Source: Stercorarius parasiticus
Taxonomy: Eukaryota > Chordata > Aves > Charadriiformes > Stercorariidae
Direction of reading: 5' to 3'
Assembly: GCA_013396915.1 (NCBI GenBank)
Contig: VWZL01003478.1
Span: forward strand, 369,450-433,449
Length of the DNA stretch: 64,000 nt
Part shown: positions 53,301 through 63,915 of the stretch, in pieces
How positions within the stretch are numbered: the stretch's first letter is position 1
Layout of the letters: the number at the start of each line of letters is the position of its first letter
Translations under genes and position numbers: made by a program
The notes under the pieces: model-generated
What the model saw: only the letters and a program-made list of their open reading frames with translations
Database searches by the model: none
What the model was told of the DNA's origin: nothing

Positions 53301-56300
53301 TGCTACTTTGTGCACAAGAGGTGAAAAGGCTTTGGGGACTGGCCATTTGGCAGATGAAATGGGTTGTTATTTGGAGCAGACATTTAAAATACCTCTTGGC
53401 ATTTAAAATACCTTTCCACAGTAAAGGAGCTATAAGATATGGCAAGCATCCAGTCACTTCTCACACTTTCCTTCCTGTTCAAAGGATACGGGGAAGTACA
53501 TGTCAGTGGGAGTTAATAAAACAAAAGTATGTCTTATCTATTTACATTTTGCCCAATTAAACATCCACAGGATGAACTGTTCTCTTGGAAGAAACACTCC
53601 CAGACCCAGGGTTAGCTTCTACATCTGTTTACAAAGCAACAGAGTCCTCGCAGAAAGCTTTATCTATCTTCCTAAGCAAAAAGCCAGTCTGGCAACTGTC
53701 CAGTAAGATTAGTTTAGTTATGTTTAAGCTGTAGAAAGTAGCAGAAAAGTGCCTGTGTCCTGAAGGAAAGCAAGAGAGTTTAACATTTGGGCAGACTTGG
53801 ATTTGTCTGAGCTTTAGCAGAGCTAGAGGTTCTTTCTTCATTCTAGTGTTCTCAGTAGAAGGCAACAAGCATCAACTCCACTGTATCTTCAGAGCTCAAA
53901 GATCTCCACAAATGGCAGAGGGTAGACGTCCTCAGAAACATCTAGAAAAACTTAGACCTTTTGAGTCAAGTCTCCAGTTACTCTCCTATAGCTCTGTTAA
54001 GTTCCATGTCCATTTGCAAGGAATCTGTTTCAAGACTATTGTTTGTTACAAGACCAGAACGATTCCTCAGCTGTTTGCCCAGAAACATCATAACTCATTT
54101 TAACATGCTAAAGAGCATCTTGTTAATAAAGAAGTCTAACACACCCAGTGTTTTGTTTAAAGCTTAATTTTCAGAACCTGAGCTCCGATCTTCTAAATAG
54201 CGAAGAAGCAGCCAGGATTCAGACCATGAGCAGGAAAACTTGAATCCAACATATGACTAGGAGTCATTCCCAATCCAAGAAGCCAGATTTATATCTGATT
54301 ACAGATGGAACAGTTTGTTAAGCTCGTCCAAACTAAACAGCTTTCTCCTAGAGACATTGGGCTTTGTGCTAAAGCTCTGCAGACTTACCATGGAGCAGTT
54401 TTTTCCTCTTCATGCTCTAGAAGTAGGTTTAGCTGCATCACAGTTATCTAGGTACCTGGTGTCACCAAAGTGCCTATTTGGCTGAGATGTTTTTGAGAGC
54501 AAACAGTAATATGTTTTTAAAATGTGAACAGATGCACAGGATTGGGGAGAAGCGGAGAGAAGAATTAGGAAGGAAAGAGGTGACATAGGGCTGGAAAGCA
54601 CTGTAGTATCCTGGTGAACACTTTGTTTAAACAAGCAAGAATACACTTCCATATTGCATTACCATGTGGGCTTCCTCATGCTCACTGTTTTAGATGGGTT
54701 GCATTAGCATTTCCCCACACAAGATCAGCAGAGGTTTCATGAGAGCAAGTCAGACAGACAAGACATCACTGTGAAGTAAAGGAGGCAGAGATATTCAAAC
54801 AACTCACGGTCAGCAGAGGACAAGCCTCAGTGAAGTTCTGAGAAATACAGAAGATCAAATGCCACTTTTAATTGCTGTATTGTCATCTGCAGACTGAAAG
54901 CACATTCAAGTTACAGTCTCAAAGATGCAGTTTAGGCCTTGCAAGTAGATTTTCATGTAGCAGTACTGAATTAAGTCTCACTGCACTGTAAGAGCTTCCA
55001 TCTTGTCTCCTGACCTACTTTACAGAAACTAGCCTCTCCACTCAGATAAGGAAGAAACTGGCTAGTGTGACAGCCAGACGATCTGCTTGAGGTACCACAA
55101 GAGCAGTCCACAGTTCTAGAAGACACCAGGACAACAGTTTGCAGGTTAATATAGGAACTGATGTCTCCCAGATCACAGTGTGTCAACAGGAAAGCCTCAG
55201 TCCCTACCCTCTGCCCCTCCCATCATTAATTACGGGGACATGCTGCCTGAGGCTTATCACAAACCCCTGAGGCACCAGTAGGAGAATGATGTGCCTACAC
55301 AGCTGTGAAAAGAGAGCTCCTTTATCTGGTTATCCCATTCTCCCTGTGAAGGAGCTCAGAGAGCATCCAGCAACTCGGGTAGGTTTGAGGCATTCCAGCA
55401 CAGGCAGCCCAGAGGATTCTTTCCGACCACCGAGCATAACTTTTTCCACCATGGCTGACAAGTTATTGCCAAGACCCACCCTTCTGAAACCAGCTGAAGA
55501 ACCAAGTTCTTCTACATACATTTTGAATATCTGTTTTCAATACTCTGTCTCATTAAGTATGAAGCAATCCTGTCGACAAGATTATGAAAACTGTGCAACA
55601 CCAAATTCAACTCCAAGTATACCCCTCCTTCCATTAAGTTGAAACAACCACCACAAAGTAGTAATACTGTTATACAGTAGAAGTTTTAGCAGATGGAAAG
55701 ATTTAAAAAAAGTAACAACACTAAGGCAGTTATGTTGATACAAGTGTTTGTCCCAAGTTAAGTGTTAGCCATCCTTCATCTTGTTCAGAAGAGATGGGAA
55801 TCGCCAATTCCAGAGGAACTCACTGTACTGGGAAGTTGTGGATCATAAAGAGACCAGTGAGTACAGTTTTACATCTGTACTAGAGCACCTATTGTAAGAT
55901 ACCGTTAAAGCACCCTTATCAATAAAATCCTATTTCTATAAATGAAGGCAACTGTAAGCAAGCACACCAACGAGACTATGTACATGCTTCTACACCATCA
56001 AACCCCAGACTGGCTACAAGCAAAAACGAGACAAGCACTCTCCTTAAGATACCACGATATTAACCTATCCAAGTGACATCATGAGTCTGAGAAATAGAAA
56101 TAGCTAGAGAAAGCAGTTCTAGTTACCACCATTATGAAAGACGGGAAACTGGATTCAGCCAGCAGGCTGGCTATGAGTAGAGCCCTGATGGCAAGCTGAA
56201 AGTCATGCTAGGTTTAAGCCAGTTCTTTTAACTAGGAGACTAAAAAAAGAGCTGCCTGATGCATGCGTGTGCACACTTGCATACAGTGCAACAGAAGAGA

Positions 56301-59300
56301 CACCTGTTCGTTTAAACAAGACAACTAAGCTCAGCCTTTGAGAGCCAATGGCTCACTTAAAATCATGTGGCAGACAAGGGCTTGTACCTAAAAGCTTCCT
56401 GGCCTCAGAACCACAGTTCAGCAATTTAACACACACCTACTATGCAACATAATCTCCCCATTCGGTGCAGTAACTGAAGGAAGAGAACCACAGGATCCCC
56501 CAAAAGCCACAAAAACCGCTTCATAAGTAGATGAATTCTGAAACAGTTAGGAGACAGTTCAACCAAACTAGGAATACTACTGTCCTGGTTGGAAAACAAC
56601 ATTCCTGTATCCTTCAAGCACCATTTCTGCAGACAAGGACAGGGACTTACTGGAAGAACTCTCACATTCACAAGTCCTTACGGGTAACTTAAATCACAAC
56701 ATTTGCTGGAGGGACAACACAGCAGAGGTGACATCAATCTAGAAGGCTGAAGTGCACTGATGAAAAGCATCTTGCACACGTGATTCATAACCTGATGAGG
56801 GGAGTTGCTTTGATGAACTTTAGTCTTATAAAGAAGGAAGAACTGGTAAGCGTTGGGAAGGTAAGGGTCTGCCCCAGCAGCCACGAGCTGGTGGAGTTCA
56901 GGATCCTGAGAGGAGGGAGCAAAGCAAAGAGCACGATCACAACTCCAGACTTCTTGGGAGCAGGCTTTGGCCTCTTCAGGGATCTGCTAGGAGGAAGGCC
57001 CACGGCCACGGAGAGGCATTCAGCAGAACCAGTTTATTTTCAAGCAACACCTCTCCAGCCCCGAAACTGGTTCATCCGCATGACCAGGAAAACAAGCAAA
57101 TGTCACTGAAGACCTGCATGCATGAACATGGAGGTCCTGACTAAACTCAAATATGAAAAGGAAGCATAAAAAAGCAGCAGCAGGCACAGCAGACCCACGA
57201 GGAATACAGAGACACTGTCTGAGCATGCAGGGATGGGTTTAGTGGGATGGAGCCAAATCTGGCAAAGGGTGAGAACAAGAAAGGCTTCTATGGGTACATC
57301 AGCAGCAAAACAAAGAACTAAATGCAGACCATATGGGGCAGAAGATCTGATGACAAAGGACACAGATAAGGCTAAAACCTCAGTCATTACTGAGACAACC
57401 AGCCTTCAGGAATCCCAGGCCCCGGAGCCCAGTGGGAAAGTCTGGAACAAGGCAAACTCATCATCAGTGGGGGAGGACCAGGTTAGGAAGCACCTCAATG
57501 AACTGGACAGACATAAATCCATGACGAGATCGGGTCCTCACAAGTACTGAGGGAGCTGGATGATGCCACTGTAATGCCACTTTCAATTTTCTTATCCTTA
57601 TTATGGTGATGAGGGAGGTTCCTGAGGACTGCAAGAAACCAAGTGTCACTCCTGTCTTCAAGGCAGCAGATACAAGGAACTACAGGCCAGCCAGCCTCAC
57701 CTCAATCTCTGGAAAGGTGATTGAGCAAGTACTGGAAACCATTTCCAAACATACAAAGGAGATGTTGAGGAGAAGTCAGCATGGACTTCAGGGAAGACAT
57801 GCTTAACCAACCCAATACCTGCTATGAAGATATGACTGGCCTGGTGTAGAGGAGAGCTTTAATGTTGTTCATCTCAACTTTAAGAGGGCTTTTAAGACTG
57901 TCTCCCATAACATCGTCCTAGACAAGTTGATGAGGTACAAGCTAGGCAGATGTACAGCAAACGAGCCTGAAAACTGGCTGAACTGCTGGGCTCAAAGGGT
58001 TGTGATCCCACAAATTCCAACTGGAGGGCTGTCATTAGTGGAGTACGCCAGCAGAGAGTAATAGGACAACTACTGTTTAACACCTTCATTAATGACCTAA
58101 ATGATGGGCCAAGGTACATCCTCAGCAAGTGCACTGAGGGTACAGAACTGAGGGGAGTGCATGATACATCAGAGGGTTGTGCTGTCATTCAGAGGGACCT
58201 CAACAGGATGGAGAAATGGGCTGACAGGTACCTCATGATATTCAGTATGAGGAAACGCAAAGTTCTGCACCTGGCAGGAATAACCCCATATAGCTGGGGG
58301 GTGACTGATTGAAAAGCAACTTGGCAGAAGGAAAGAAAAAAAAAAACACACCACAAAAAAAACACCCCACACAACAGATCCCAATGGAAAAGCTAACCAT
58401 GAACCAATATGCCTCATGGCAAAGAAGGCCAACAGTCCGGAGAAGACAATGCCAAGGGGATCTTACCAATATGAATAAATGCCTGATGGGGGGTGTACAG
58501 AAGGTGGTGATAGACTCTCTTCACCGGATCCAACAACAGAATAAGAGACAATAGGCACAAATTGAAATATTGGAAGCTTCAGATAAACGTGAGAAAGAAA
58601 TTTTACTTGGCGGGTGACTGGATGCAGGAACAGGTTACCCAGAGAGATACTTGAAAATCAACTTCACAGCATCCTGGGCAGCCTGCTCTAGCTAACTCTG
58701 CTCTGAGCCAAGGGGTTGGACTAGAAGATACCCAGAGGTGCCATCCAGCCTCAACTTCCCTATGATTGTCAAATTTGCATTCCTGTAGATTGGAACTGAG
58801 ATCAAATCATCTATACTGACATTGTTTCACGATTTCACCAACTTCAGTTCCTGACTTTCTGTAGTCCTCAGTCTCTCCCAAAACTGAGAATTTACTTTCA
58901 GCTTGCTTTAAGAACAATACATGCTGTTGGTCTAACAGTTCTCATTTAGTCAGAGAAGGAATAGTTTTGTAGAAGCTCAGGCAGATCTATTTTAAGCTTT
59001 CAGATTATACTGCAAACTGGTTTCATCTGTGGGTGGATGAAGTTAAGCGCAATAATTATAAACTAGAAACCAAGGAGGCTGGAAGTAGAGCTCCCGACTC
59101 TCAGTATATTTTTTTTGTTGGAGAGCTACCAGGTTCCCTTCCAGAATATGAGTGTTAAGTAACAGCACTCCAGCAAACACACCAAGTATTTATACTTGAT
59201 CAGGTGCTAATACAGGCCTAGGGGTTCATCAGTGTGGTAACTTGGAAGCAGATGAGCAAGGGGTCACATGCAAGCAATAGTTTTCCATTAGTAACCAGAA

Positions 59301-62300
59301 GTTTGCAGTAGGAGTTTTAACATCCATCTCCATGAATTAGCAAGTTCAAAATATGCATTCAGATCAGCTCTGCTTGATATACTACCTGTAAAACAGCCTT
59401 GAAGCTCACTTCAGTTGTCTAGTATTAACAGAGACAAATGCAAGGTATGCACACCTTCAAAGAAGAAAAGCTGAATGGGTTATAGGTAGCTGGCCACAAC
59501 TACAGCATCAGGTACTCAGAGATGTCTGAAAGAGGACACAGGAGTGTGAGCCCTAGGACAGGTGGGATATGAAAGCTTTTGAAGTGATAAGCAAGAAACC
59601 AGTACTGGGAGTCTGGACCCTATCAGAGAGTTGCCAGTCTCAAGGCAGACCATAGCAAGAACAGCCAATGTTCTTCTTCACCCTATTAGGAAGGTACTCT
59701 CACAACACAAGTCTAGAGGGACTACAAGGACCACAGCTAGAGGACAGTGGGAGTAAGCCAGACAGAACACTTTATTTCTAATTCTGCACAGCCTGGCACT
59801 TCCAACACATAGCAGGACATAATTAAATCTGCACAGCCTCAGTGGGGCTGCAACCTGAGTCTTACCATAGTTCTACAACCATTTGGGTACAATCACACAG
59901 CAGAATACCACCTACTTCTTACCTCTGCTCCGAATCCAGTAACCCATTAATACCACCTTTTCTCCTTAGTATCAAAATGTTTGTCGTAGTGCACACAGCA
60001 GATTCGCTATTGAAAGTGACAAACCAGTGGAGTCAAGCAGTCATATGCAAGCAGAACTTCCTTTTTTTTTTTTAAAAAAAAAAAAGAAAAAAGGAGAGAA
60101 ATCCACACTGACACTTCCCCATTTGTCTTATCTTCCTCTGCAGAGGATCTGCTCTGAGAAGCAGATCTCAAGTTAGTTTGCATGCCTTCCAAAAGCTCTG
60201 TAAGACAGCAAGAACTCAGTTTTACAGCTAACCGCAATGGACCTTGCCATACATCCTGAGGGAGTTTCCTCCTGCATGTTACCATCTCACCTGATGTCAA
60301 AAAAAAAAAAAGGAGGGGTCAGTACTGCTTAGGTTCAGCTTTAGCTGTCTCCTCATTTGGAGGTAGCAAGGGTAAAGAGAGAATAAGCTTGAAAAAGCTG
60401 ACAGTGGTCAGGTATCAGGACAAACAATGTTTTATGCAATTAGACTTGAGGGGAACAAAAAGATCTTTTTAGAAAGATCTAGCCAATACAGAAATGCTCA
60501 GAGACAAGAATCTACAACTCAAGTGTTCCATGGTTGCTACAGCACCCCTGCAAAAGCCAAGTACTTAGGCAGAAATGCCCATTTCATTTAAGAGGTTAGA
60601 TGCTGCTCAGAAGTCAAGGTTTCCTGGCTCCTAAAATAGCTCTCTTCTACAAGTCACGATGAAGACACTATTTCACATAACGAAAGCTCTGCAGCCCTCT
60701 CCACAAGATTCAGAAAACTTGAGATTAGTCTACTTAGAGGGCCTCAGAACCCGGGAAGCCACAGAAGACAGCACTGAAGGTTCTCCTTCCCTTTCCCATG
60801 ACCTATTCCCATGTTTGAATCAAAAACCAACAGCAGACATGCAGGCAGTATTCCTGTCCTCCAGGTTCCTCTGACTCAGGATAAAATAGCATTCTTAAAT
60901 CAGCGGCCCCAAAAAAGCAAGGAAAGCATGCTTTAAAGAATGCAAAGCAGTAATGGTAGAGGTTCATCCACTTCATGCTGCACATCTGTGGCACTGGTTT
61001 CTAGGCAGACGGCTTCCCTTACTTCTGCGGTTTCTCCCCTCAGAGGATTTCAGTCTTAGGTACTTTTACCTTGCAGCAGTGCTTAGGACGTATTTGCTCA
61101 AAGCAGGTAAGAAGAACCCAGAAAAAGCAAGTTATCCAGTTCATGGTGATGGGTCAGCCATTGCCACCATCCCTCTGCCAGAGGAATGTCCTAGTACAGG
61201 CCTGGTTATGGACAGCAGTCCTTACAGAAGCTTACTGTCTCAGAGCCACTTTGAAGTGGAAGACTTTGACCCACACTTCTCCTGCAGTGCCAATCTCCTC
61301 CAGAAAGGCCCTTGGAAAGGCCAAGGGAGCAGACAAGCACAGTTCCTATTCAAGAATCAGTAAAGAACAGCTGCAGAGCTTTAAGCCTGAGTCAAACTTG
61401 AATACTGACCTCCCTCTGTTTACCAACTATTGGAGCTATCCACACATGGTTAGTTGATTAGTGACCCAGCCTTTCAAGAGATTAATGACCCACCACCAGA
61501 GGTTAAGACCAAGAGGCATACTAACCACCTAAAAGGCAGCTTTACCTATTTGCCTCCACTTATCGTACTCCCTCCCAAGACTATTCAATACACAGTGCAA
61601 GCAGTTCAGGCTTACTATTGCTTTGAAGTTAGGAACACCTGTTTGCTTGCTGAAGTTTTTCCTGAGGTGGGAGAGAAGTTAACTCATTTTTTTCTTGCCT
61701 GTGCATCAGGTATTATGCGGAAGAAGGGGTATCCCTCACACTGCAAAGCTGTTGGACTCCTTCCATTAGAAGGATCAGACTTTTGGCTTTTTCTGCTAAT
61801 TCTGCTAGAAGGAAAAAAAGAAAAAAAAAAAAGAATATTGCTCTTCCTACTGGAAATCCTTTTATTCTGCAAGGCTCATTACCCTAGTGCCATTTCCAGG
61901 TCAACCACAGAACTGCTCTCAAGCCCTCAAGTCTAAAAATTGCCTACCCCAGCCCCTTCTTGCTCCCCCCTTGAGAGTACTTCTGTGCTGCCAAATGCCT
62001 AGAACAGGACAGTACTACATACAGGTAGATGTAGGAAGATGGGATTTCACCTGTGTTGCTGGTAGAAAAGCTGGGCAAGAACCTTCCTACTGAGACGTTA
62101 GCTGACTACAGCCTGAGGCTAGAGAGGTATTTCTGCTCGTGCGTTCTCAGGGATGCTGATACACTTCTTAGACACCTCACAGCAGTAAAGAGGAAGGGAG
62201 CTTGCTTGTGCTCCAAAAGCAAAAAAGCTTTTTAATATAGCCGAGGAAAGAAGTTATAGGATGTGAGCTGCTCCTCACCAGCTATGCAGCAACGTGGATG

Positions 62301-63864
62301 GACAGTGCTGAAAGAGTGAGTACAGTACCCCCACTGCACTCCTGAGCTGCAAGAAGAGCCATGAAGGCAGCTGACAACTCCCATTGCTACAGGTTGGTCA
62401 GACAGCAACCTAATTACATGAGAAAATCCAATCTATCATAGACAAAAAACTCCACCATTTCTACTCCCACCTCACTTACACACCCCCTTCTCTCTCAGAG
62501 CCATCAGCTCTTCAACAAGTTTCTTAGATGAAGGCATATGCTCCCAGAGGGAAGGAAAGCCTGGCTTCTCAGTTGAACAACAGTGGGCAAATGTTCAAGG
62601 AGAGGGCTCCTTACATGGGCAGGAGCAAGTGCTGAATCTGTACAGCACAGCTGCAGGGCAGCAGAAGGTGACACATGGAAGAGGCCAGATCACTTTGATT
62701 CACTCCCTGAGAGCACAGGAGTGTATCAGACCAGATACTGCTGGCAGCCCCAAAGCTTTTGGAGGCTAGCAGATCCACCCTGTCCAGAAGCAGCTCCAGG
62801 GTCCCCAGGACAACAGCCACCGGAAGAACCTCTTGCCATCAGCAGCTCTCTAACACCTTGCACACACACCAGCCGGCCCAGAACTGCTTATTATAAAGTT
62901 TCAAACCAATCTCATCCCTTGCAACCCTTGCTCCCAGGAAATCCTACCTTAACGCATTTCAGGAAGTCTTCCCACAGAGATTCTAAGTCCTTGCAAGAGT
63001 AGTTAATATATCAGCAGTGCTGTGCTGCCGCTACTGCTTTCATATTCAGGAATTACCACATCCAAGGCCCACACATGAGCAAGGCACTTTCCAAAGCCTG
63101 CTGGCGTCCTGCAGACACATGTCAGAGCCAGGGAAGGGAAAGCAGGCACAGGAACTCCTGCAACAGCATCCTCTCCATATTACACCGCTGTGATGAAGCG
63201 AGCAGGAGCTCAGCTCAGCTCTGTAGAGGACAATCACAGGCAAGCTGATGACAAGCCCGGGGGTAAGCAAACAACGGCACCTCCAAGCCTTCCCCATGAG
63301 GGCTACAGGAAGGAGACGGCGAGGGAGCTACAGCAATTCCTGAAGCATTCAGGCCCATCCGTAGAGGGTATGAGCCACGGGAAGACACATCAATAAAATC
63401 TTGCTTCTCGTACCCAGTGAGAGCGGGAGCACTGGTGTCCCAGCTGGTCCCTTCCAGAGAGGGACACGATACCTGCAGCCCCCACACCGACTGCCATCTC
63501 CCCCCTTCCCGGGCAGCCCCGGGCTCCTGCAATGGATGTCTGCATCGCCCAGGGCTTCATTTCCCCGCGGGGAGCCAGGGATGCAGCCGGGGAAGGGGAT
63601 GTGGCGGGGAAACGCCACACACAGCCCTCCTCTCTCCACGCTCCCCTTCAAAAGCAGAGACGCCTCCAAAACGCCTCCCCCCCTCCCTTCCCGGGGCCGT
63701 ACCTTGTCGGCGATGCTGCGGGGCAGCAGCAGGTCGGGGCTGGGGGTGAGCGCCGGCCCCATCTCCTCGCTGCTGGACGTGGCCAGGGGATGCGGCATCT
63801 CCCGCAACGACTTGGGCCCGGAGGACGGGAGAGGTTGGGGGGCGCCGGCCGAGCCGCCCGACAT
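20252..63864 (-). CDS. SNX30: Sorting nexin-30 (PX-BAR), 9 coding exons
   Basis: CDS joins, on the - strand, 63864-63703, 46196-46008, 39859-39749, 36086-35928, 33567-33372, 32725-32526, 27937-27851, 21974-21822 and 20311-20252 (438 aa). All introns are GT-AG and frame is kept throughout. SNX30 is a peripheral endosomal membrane protein of the SNX-BAR group that pairs with SNX4 in recycling-tubule formation and autophagy. Residues 1-91 are a Ser/Pro-rich disordered lead with a conserved LREMPHPLA stretch. The PX domain spans about 92-207 and keeps the PI3P-binding RRYQDF (132-137), the proline-rich PPLPEK loop (154-159) and R177-R178. The BAR domain is about 208-438. Length equals the human protein within one or two residues, and most of the PX and BAR sequence is near-identical. 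All catalogued key residues are present. Confidence 0.97.
20312..21821 (-). other. SNX30 intron 8
   Basis: This 1.5-kb phase-0 intron has no recognised content. A 117-codon frame on the + strand (21142-21495) has no family resemblance. Confidence 0.85.
21822..21974 (-). CDS. SNX30: SNX30 coding exon 8
   Basis: Encodes residues 369-419 ([20 protein letters not shown] to KNIQYYEK), the BAR domain's last long helix. Phase 0/0; acceptor TTCCTGCAG, donor AAG|GTATGT. Confidence 0.97.
23539..24900 (-). mobile_element. CR1 LINE, 5'-truncated and interrupted
   Basis: The element's coding strand is the - strand. The 3' terminus at 23539-23553 carries the ATTCTATGATTC unit typical of CR1. The conserved C-terminal stretch [20 protein letters not shown] lies at 23624-23917, the reverse-transcriptase part with PQGSVLGP and LFNI just right of 23923, and the upstream RT and linker ([36 protein letters not shown]) at about 24265-24853. 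Frameshifts break it into several frames, so it is dead. It lacks the catalytic ADD segment, which should fall at the N. The 5' edge fades out at 24860-24960. CR1 moves by target-primed reverse transcription and usually leaves such truncated copies. Confidence 0.93.
23923..23923. other. Ambiguous base N, probable collapsed assembly gap
   Basis: I see no other unresolved base in the window. Read on the - strand, the CR1 frame jumps here from the LFNI segment of the reverse transcriptase straight to the C-terminal FSLKKGRL segment. Roughly 200 codons expected between them in CR1 are absent. A one-base placeholder at exactly this seam points to a scaffolding join. Confidence 0.75.
27851..27937 (-). 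CDS. SNX30: SNX30 coding exon 7
   Basis: This 87-bp exon encodes residues 340-368 ([20 protein letters not shown] then ALKKEDRPK), a BAR helix. It is too short to appear as a long ORF. Acceptor CCCATAG; the donor AAG|GTTAGC is weaker than the others, with T at +3. Confidence 0.95.
27938..32525 (-). other. SNX30 intron 6
   Basis: This 4.6-kb phase-0 intron has only short chance frames (up to about 100 codons) and no recognised repeat or RNA gene. Confidence 0.8.
32526..32725 (-). CDS. SNX30: SNX30 coding exon 6
   Basis: Encodes residues 273-339 ([20 protein letters not shown] to YILYSESMK) in the BAR domain. Acceptor CTCTTGCAG, donor AAG|GTAAAG. It differs from human at a few positions, for example GNCCTAL for GNCSTAL. 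Confidence 0.97.
32726..33371 (-). other. SNX30 intron 5
   Basis: This 0.65-kb phase-1 intron, the shortest of the gene, holds nothing beyond A/T-rich spacer. Confidence 0.85.
33372..33567 (-). CDS. SNX30: SNX30 coding exon 5
   Basis: Encodes residues 208-272 plus one base ([20 protein letters not shown] to RIIKEQL), the start of the BAR domain. Donor CTGG|GTAAGA gives phase 1. The human protein reads KEEIEY where this one reads KEQLEY across the junction. Confidence 0.96.
33568..35927 (-). other. SNX30 intron 4
   Basis: This 2.4-kb phase-0 intron includes a 167-codon frame on the - strand (35326-35829). It lies next to exon 4 but shows no SNX similarity and reads as Cys/Leu-rich chance sequence. 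No repeats are recognised. Confidence 0.8.
35928..36086 (-). CDS. SNX30: SNX30 coding exon 4
   Basis: Encodes residues 155-207 ([10 protein letters not shown] to HFNVFLTAK), the second half of the PX domain with the basic R177-R178 pair. Phase 0/0; acceptor TTTGACAG, donor AAG|GTAAGC. Confidence 0.97.
37911..37950 (+). repeat. A-rich near-tandem pair
   Basis: Two units of an A-run followed by GTAAAAAT lie back to back in SNX30 intron 3, with a period of about 19 bp. Confidence 0.6.
39613..39666 (+). repeat. Imperfect 18-bp direct repeat
   Basis: GTAC(CA/TG)TATTTAAATCTA occurs at 39613-39630 and again at 39649-39666, differing at two bases. Small local duplication in SNX30 intron 3. Confidence 0.6.
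39749..39859 (-). CDS. SNX30: SNX30 coding exon 3
   Basis: Encodes residues 118-154 ([20 protein letters not shown] to THLIP), with the PI3P-binding RRYQDF motif of the PX domain. Phase 0/0; acceptor TTTTTCAG, donor CCC|GTAGGT. Confidence 0.97.
39860..46007 (-). other. SNX30 intron 2
   Basis: This 6.1-kb phase-0 intron contains only short chance ORFs (under 105 codons on either strand), short T-runs and A-runs, and no recognised repeat family. Confidence 0.8.
46008..46196 (-). CDS. SNX30: SNX30 coding exon 2
   Basis: Encodes residues 55-117 ([10 protein letters not shown] through [12 protein letters not shown]), including the [18 protein letters not shown] stretch and the start of the PX domain. 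Phase 0/0; acceptor ATACAG, donor AAG|GTACAA. Confidence 0.97.
53381..53418 (+). repeat. 19-bp tandem duplication
   Basis: Two head-to-tail copies begin with CATTTAAAATACCT. Likely replication slippage in SNX30 intron 1. Confidence 0.7.
56680..58772 (+). mobile_element. CR1 LINE, older degraded copy
   Basis: On the + strand, CR1 ORF2 remnants follow each other in order: endonuclease tail ([10 protein letters not shown] near 56700; LIKKEELV and [19 protein letters not shown] at about 56830-56930), linker, RT start ([15 protein letters not shown] then [20 protein letters not shown] at 57620-57750), AFKTVSHNI near 57890, [10 protein letters not shown] near 58080, and the downstream [12 protein letters not shown] near 58195. 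The 3' end near 58750-58772 (GTGCCATCCAGCC then CCCTATGATTGT) is a decayed CR1 terminus. Stops, frameshifts and an A/C-rich insertion at about 58330-58376 show it is long dead. It is antisense to SNX30 within intron 1. Confidence 0.9.
58328..58376 (+). repeat. A/C-rich low-complexity tract inside CR1
   Basis: An A-run followed by CACACC/AAAAACACCCC units interrupts the CR1 frame. Similar A-rich tracts with CAAA or CACA units occur at 7121-7172. Confidence 0.7.
60062..60085 (+). repeat. T12/A12 palindromic tract
   Basis: Twelve T are followed directly by twelve A, a perfect inverted repeat without a loop spacer, then more A-rich DNA. Such tracts are unstable and error-prone in sequencing. Confidence 0.7.
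63703..63864 (-). CDS. SNX30: SNX30 coding exon 1
   Basis: Encodes residues 1-54, from MSGGSAG to SIADK, phase 0. The ATG has G at -3. The donor AAG|GTACGG follows the DK that precedes DL in the human protein. The open frame runs on past the donor, but that part is not SNX-like. Confidence 0.95.
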
Positions 63865-63892
63865 CGCGCCGGGGACCCGGGGCGGCGACCGA

Positions 63893-63915
63893 GGGAAGAA
63901 GGAAGGAAGGAAGGA
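63893..63915 (+). repeat. GGAA microsatellite in the SNX30 5' flank
   Basis: About five GGAA-type units on the + strand (TTCC on the transcript strand), 30-50 bp upstream of the SNX30 ATG, so probably within its 5'UTR. Length is likely polymorphic. Confidence 0.65.

Larger units (their letters stand above)
46197..63702 (-). other. SNX30 intron 1
   Basis: This 17.5-kb phase-0 intron is the largest of the gene. It holds the older CR1 LINE at about 56.68-58.77 kb (listed separately), a 19-bp tandem pair at 53381-53418, a G10 run at 48833-48842, a T12/A12 palindrome at 60062-60085 and several A-runs (60299-60312, 61805-61822). Open frames such as 61454-61936 on the + strand lack any recognisable domain. 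No nested gene is seen. Confidence 0.85.

Noticed and set aside
61454..61936. 160-codon ORF on the + strand in SNX30 intron 1
   Set aside because: Ends in poly-Lys from an A-run and shows no family similarity; chance frame.
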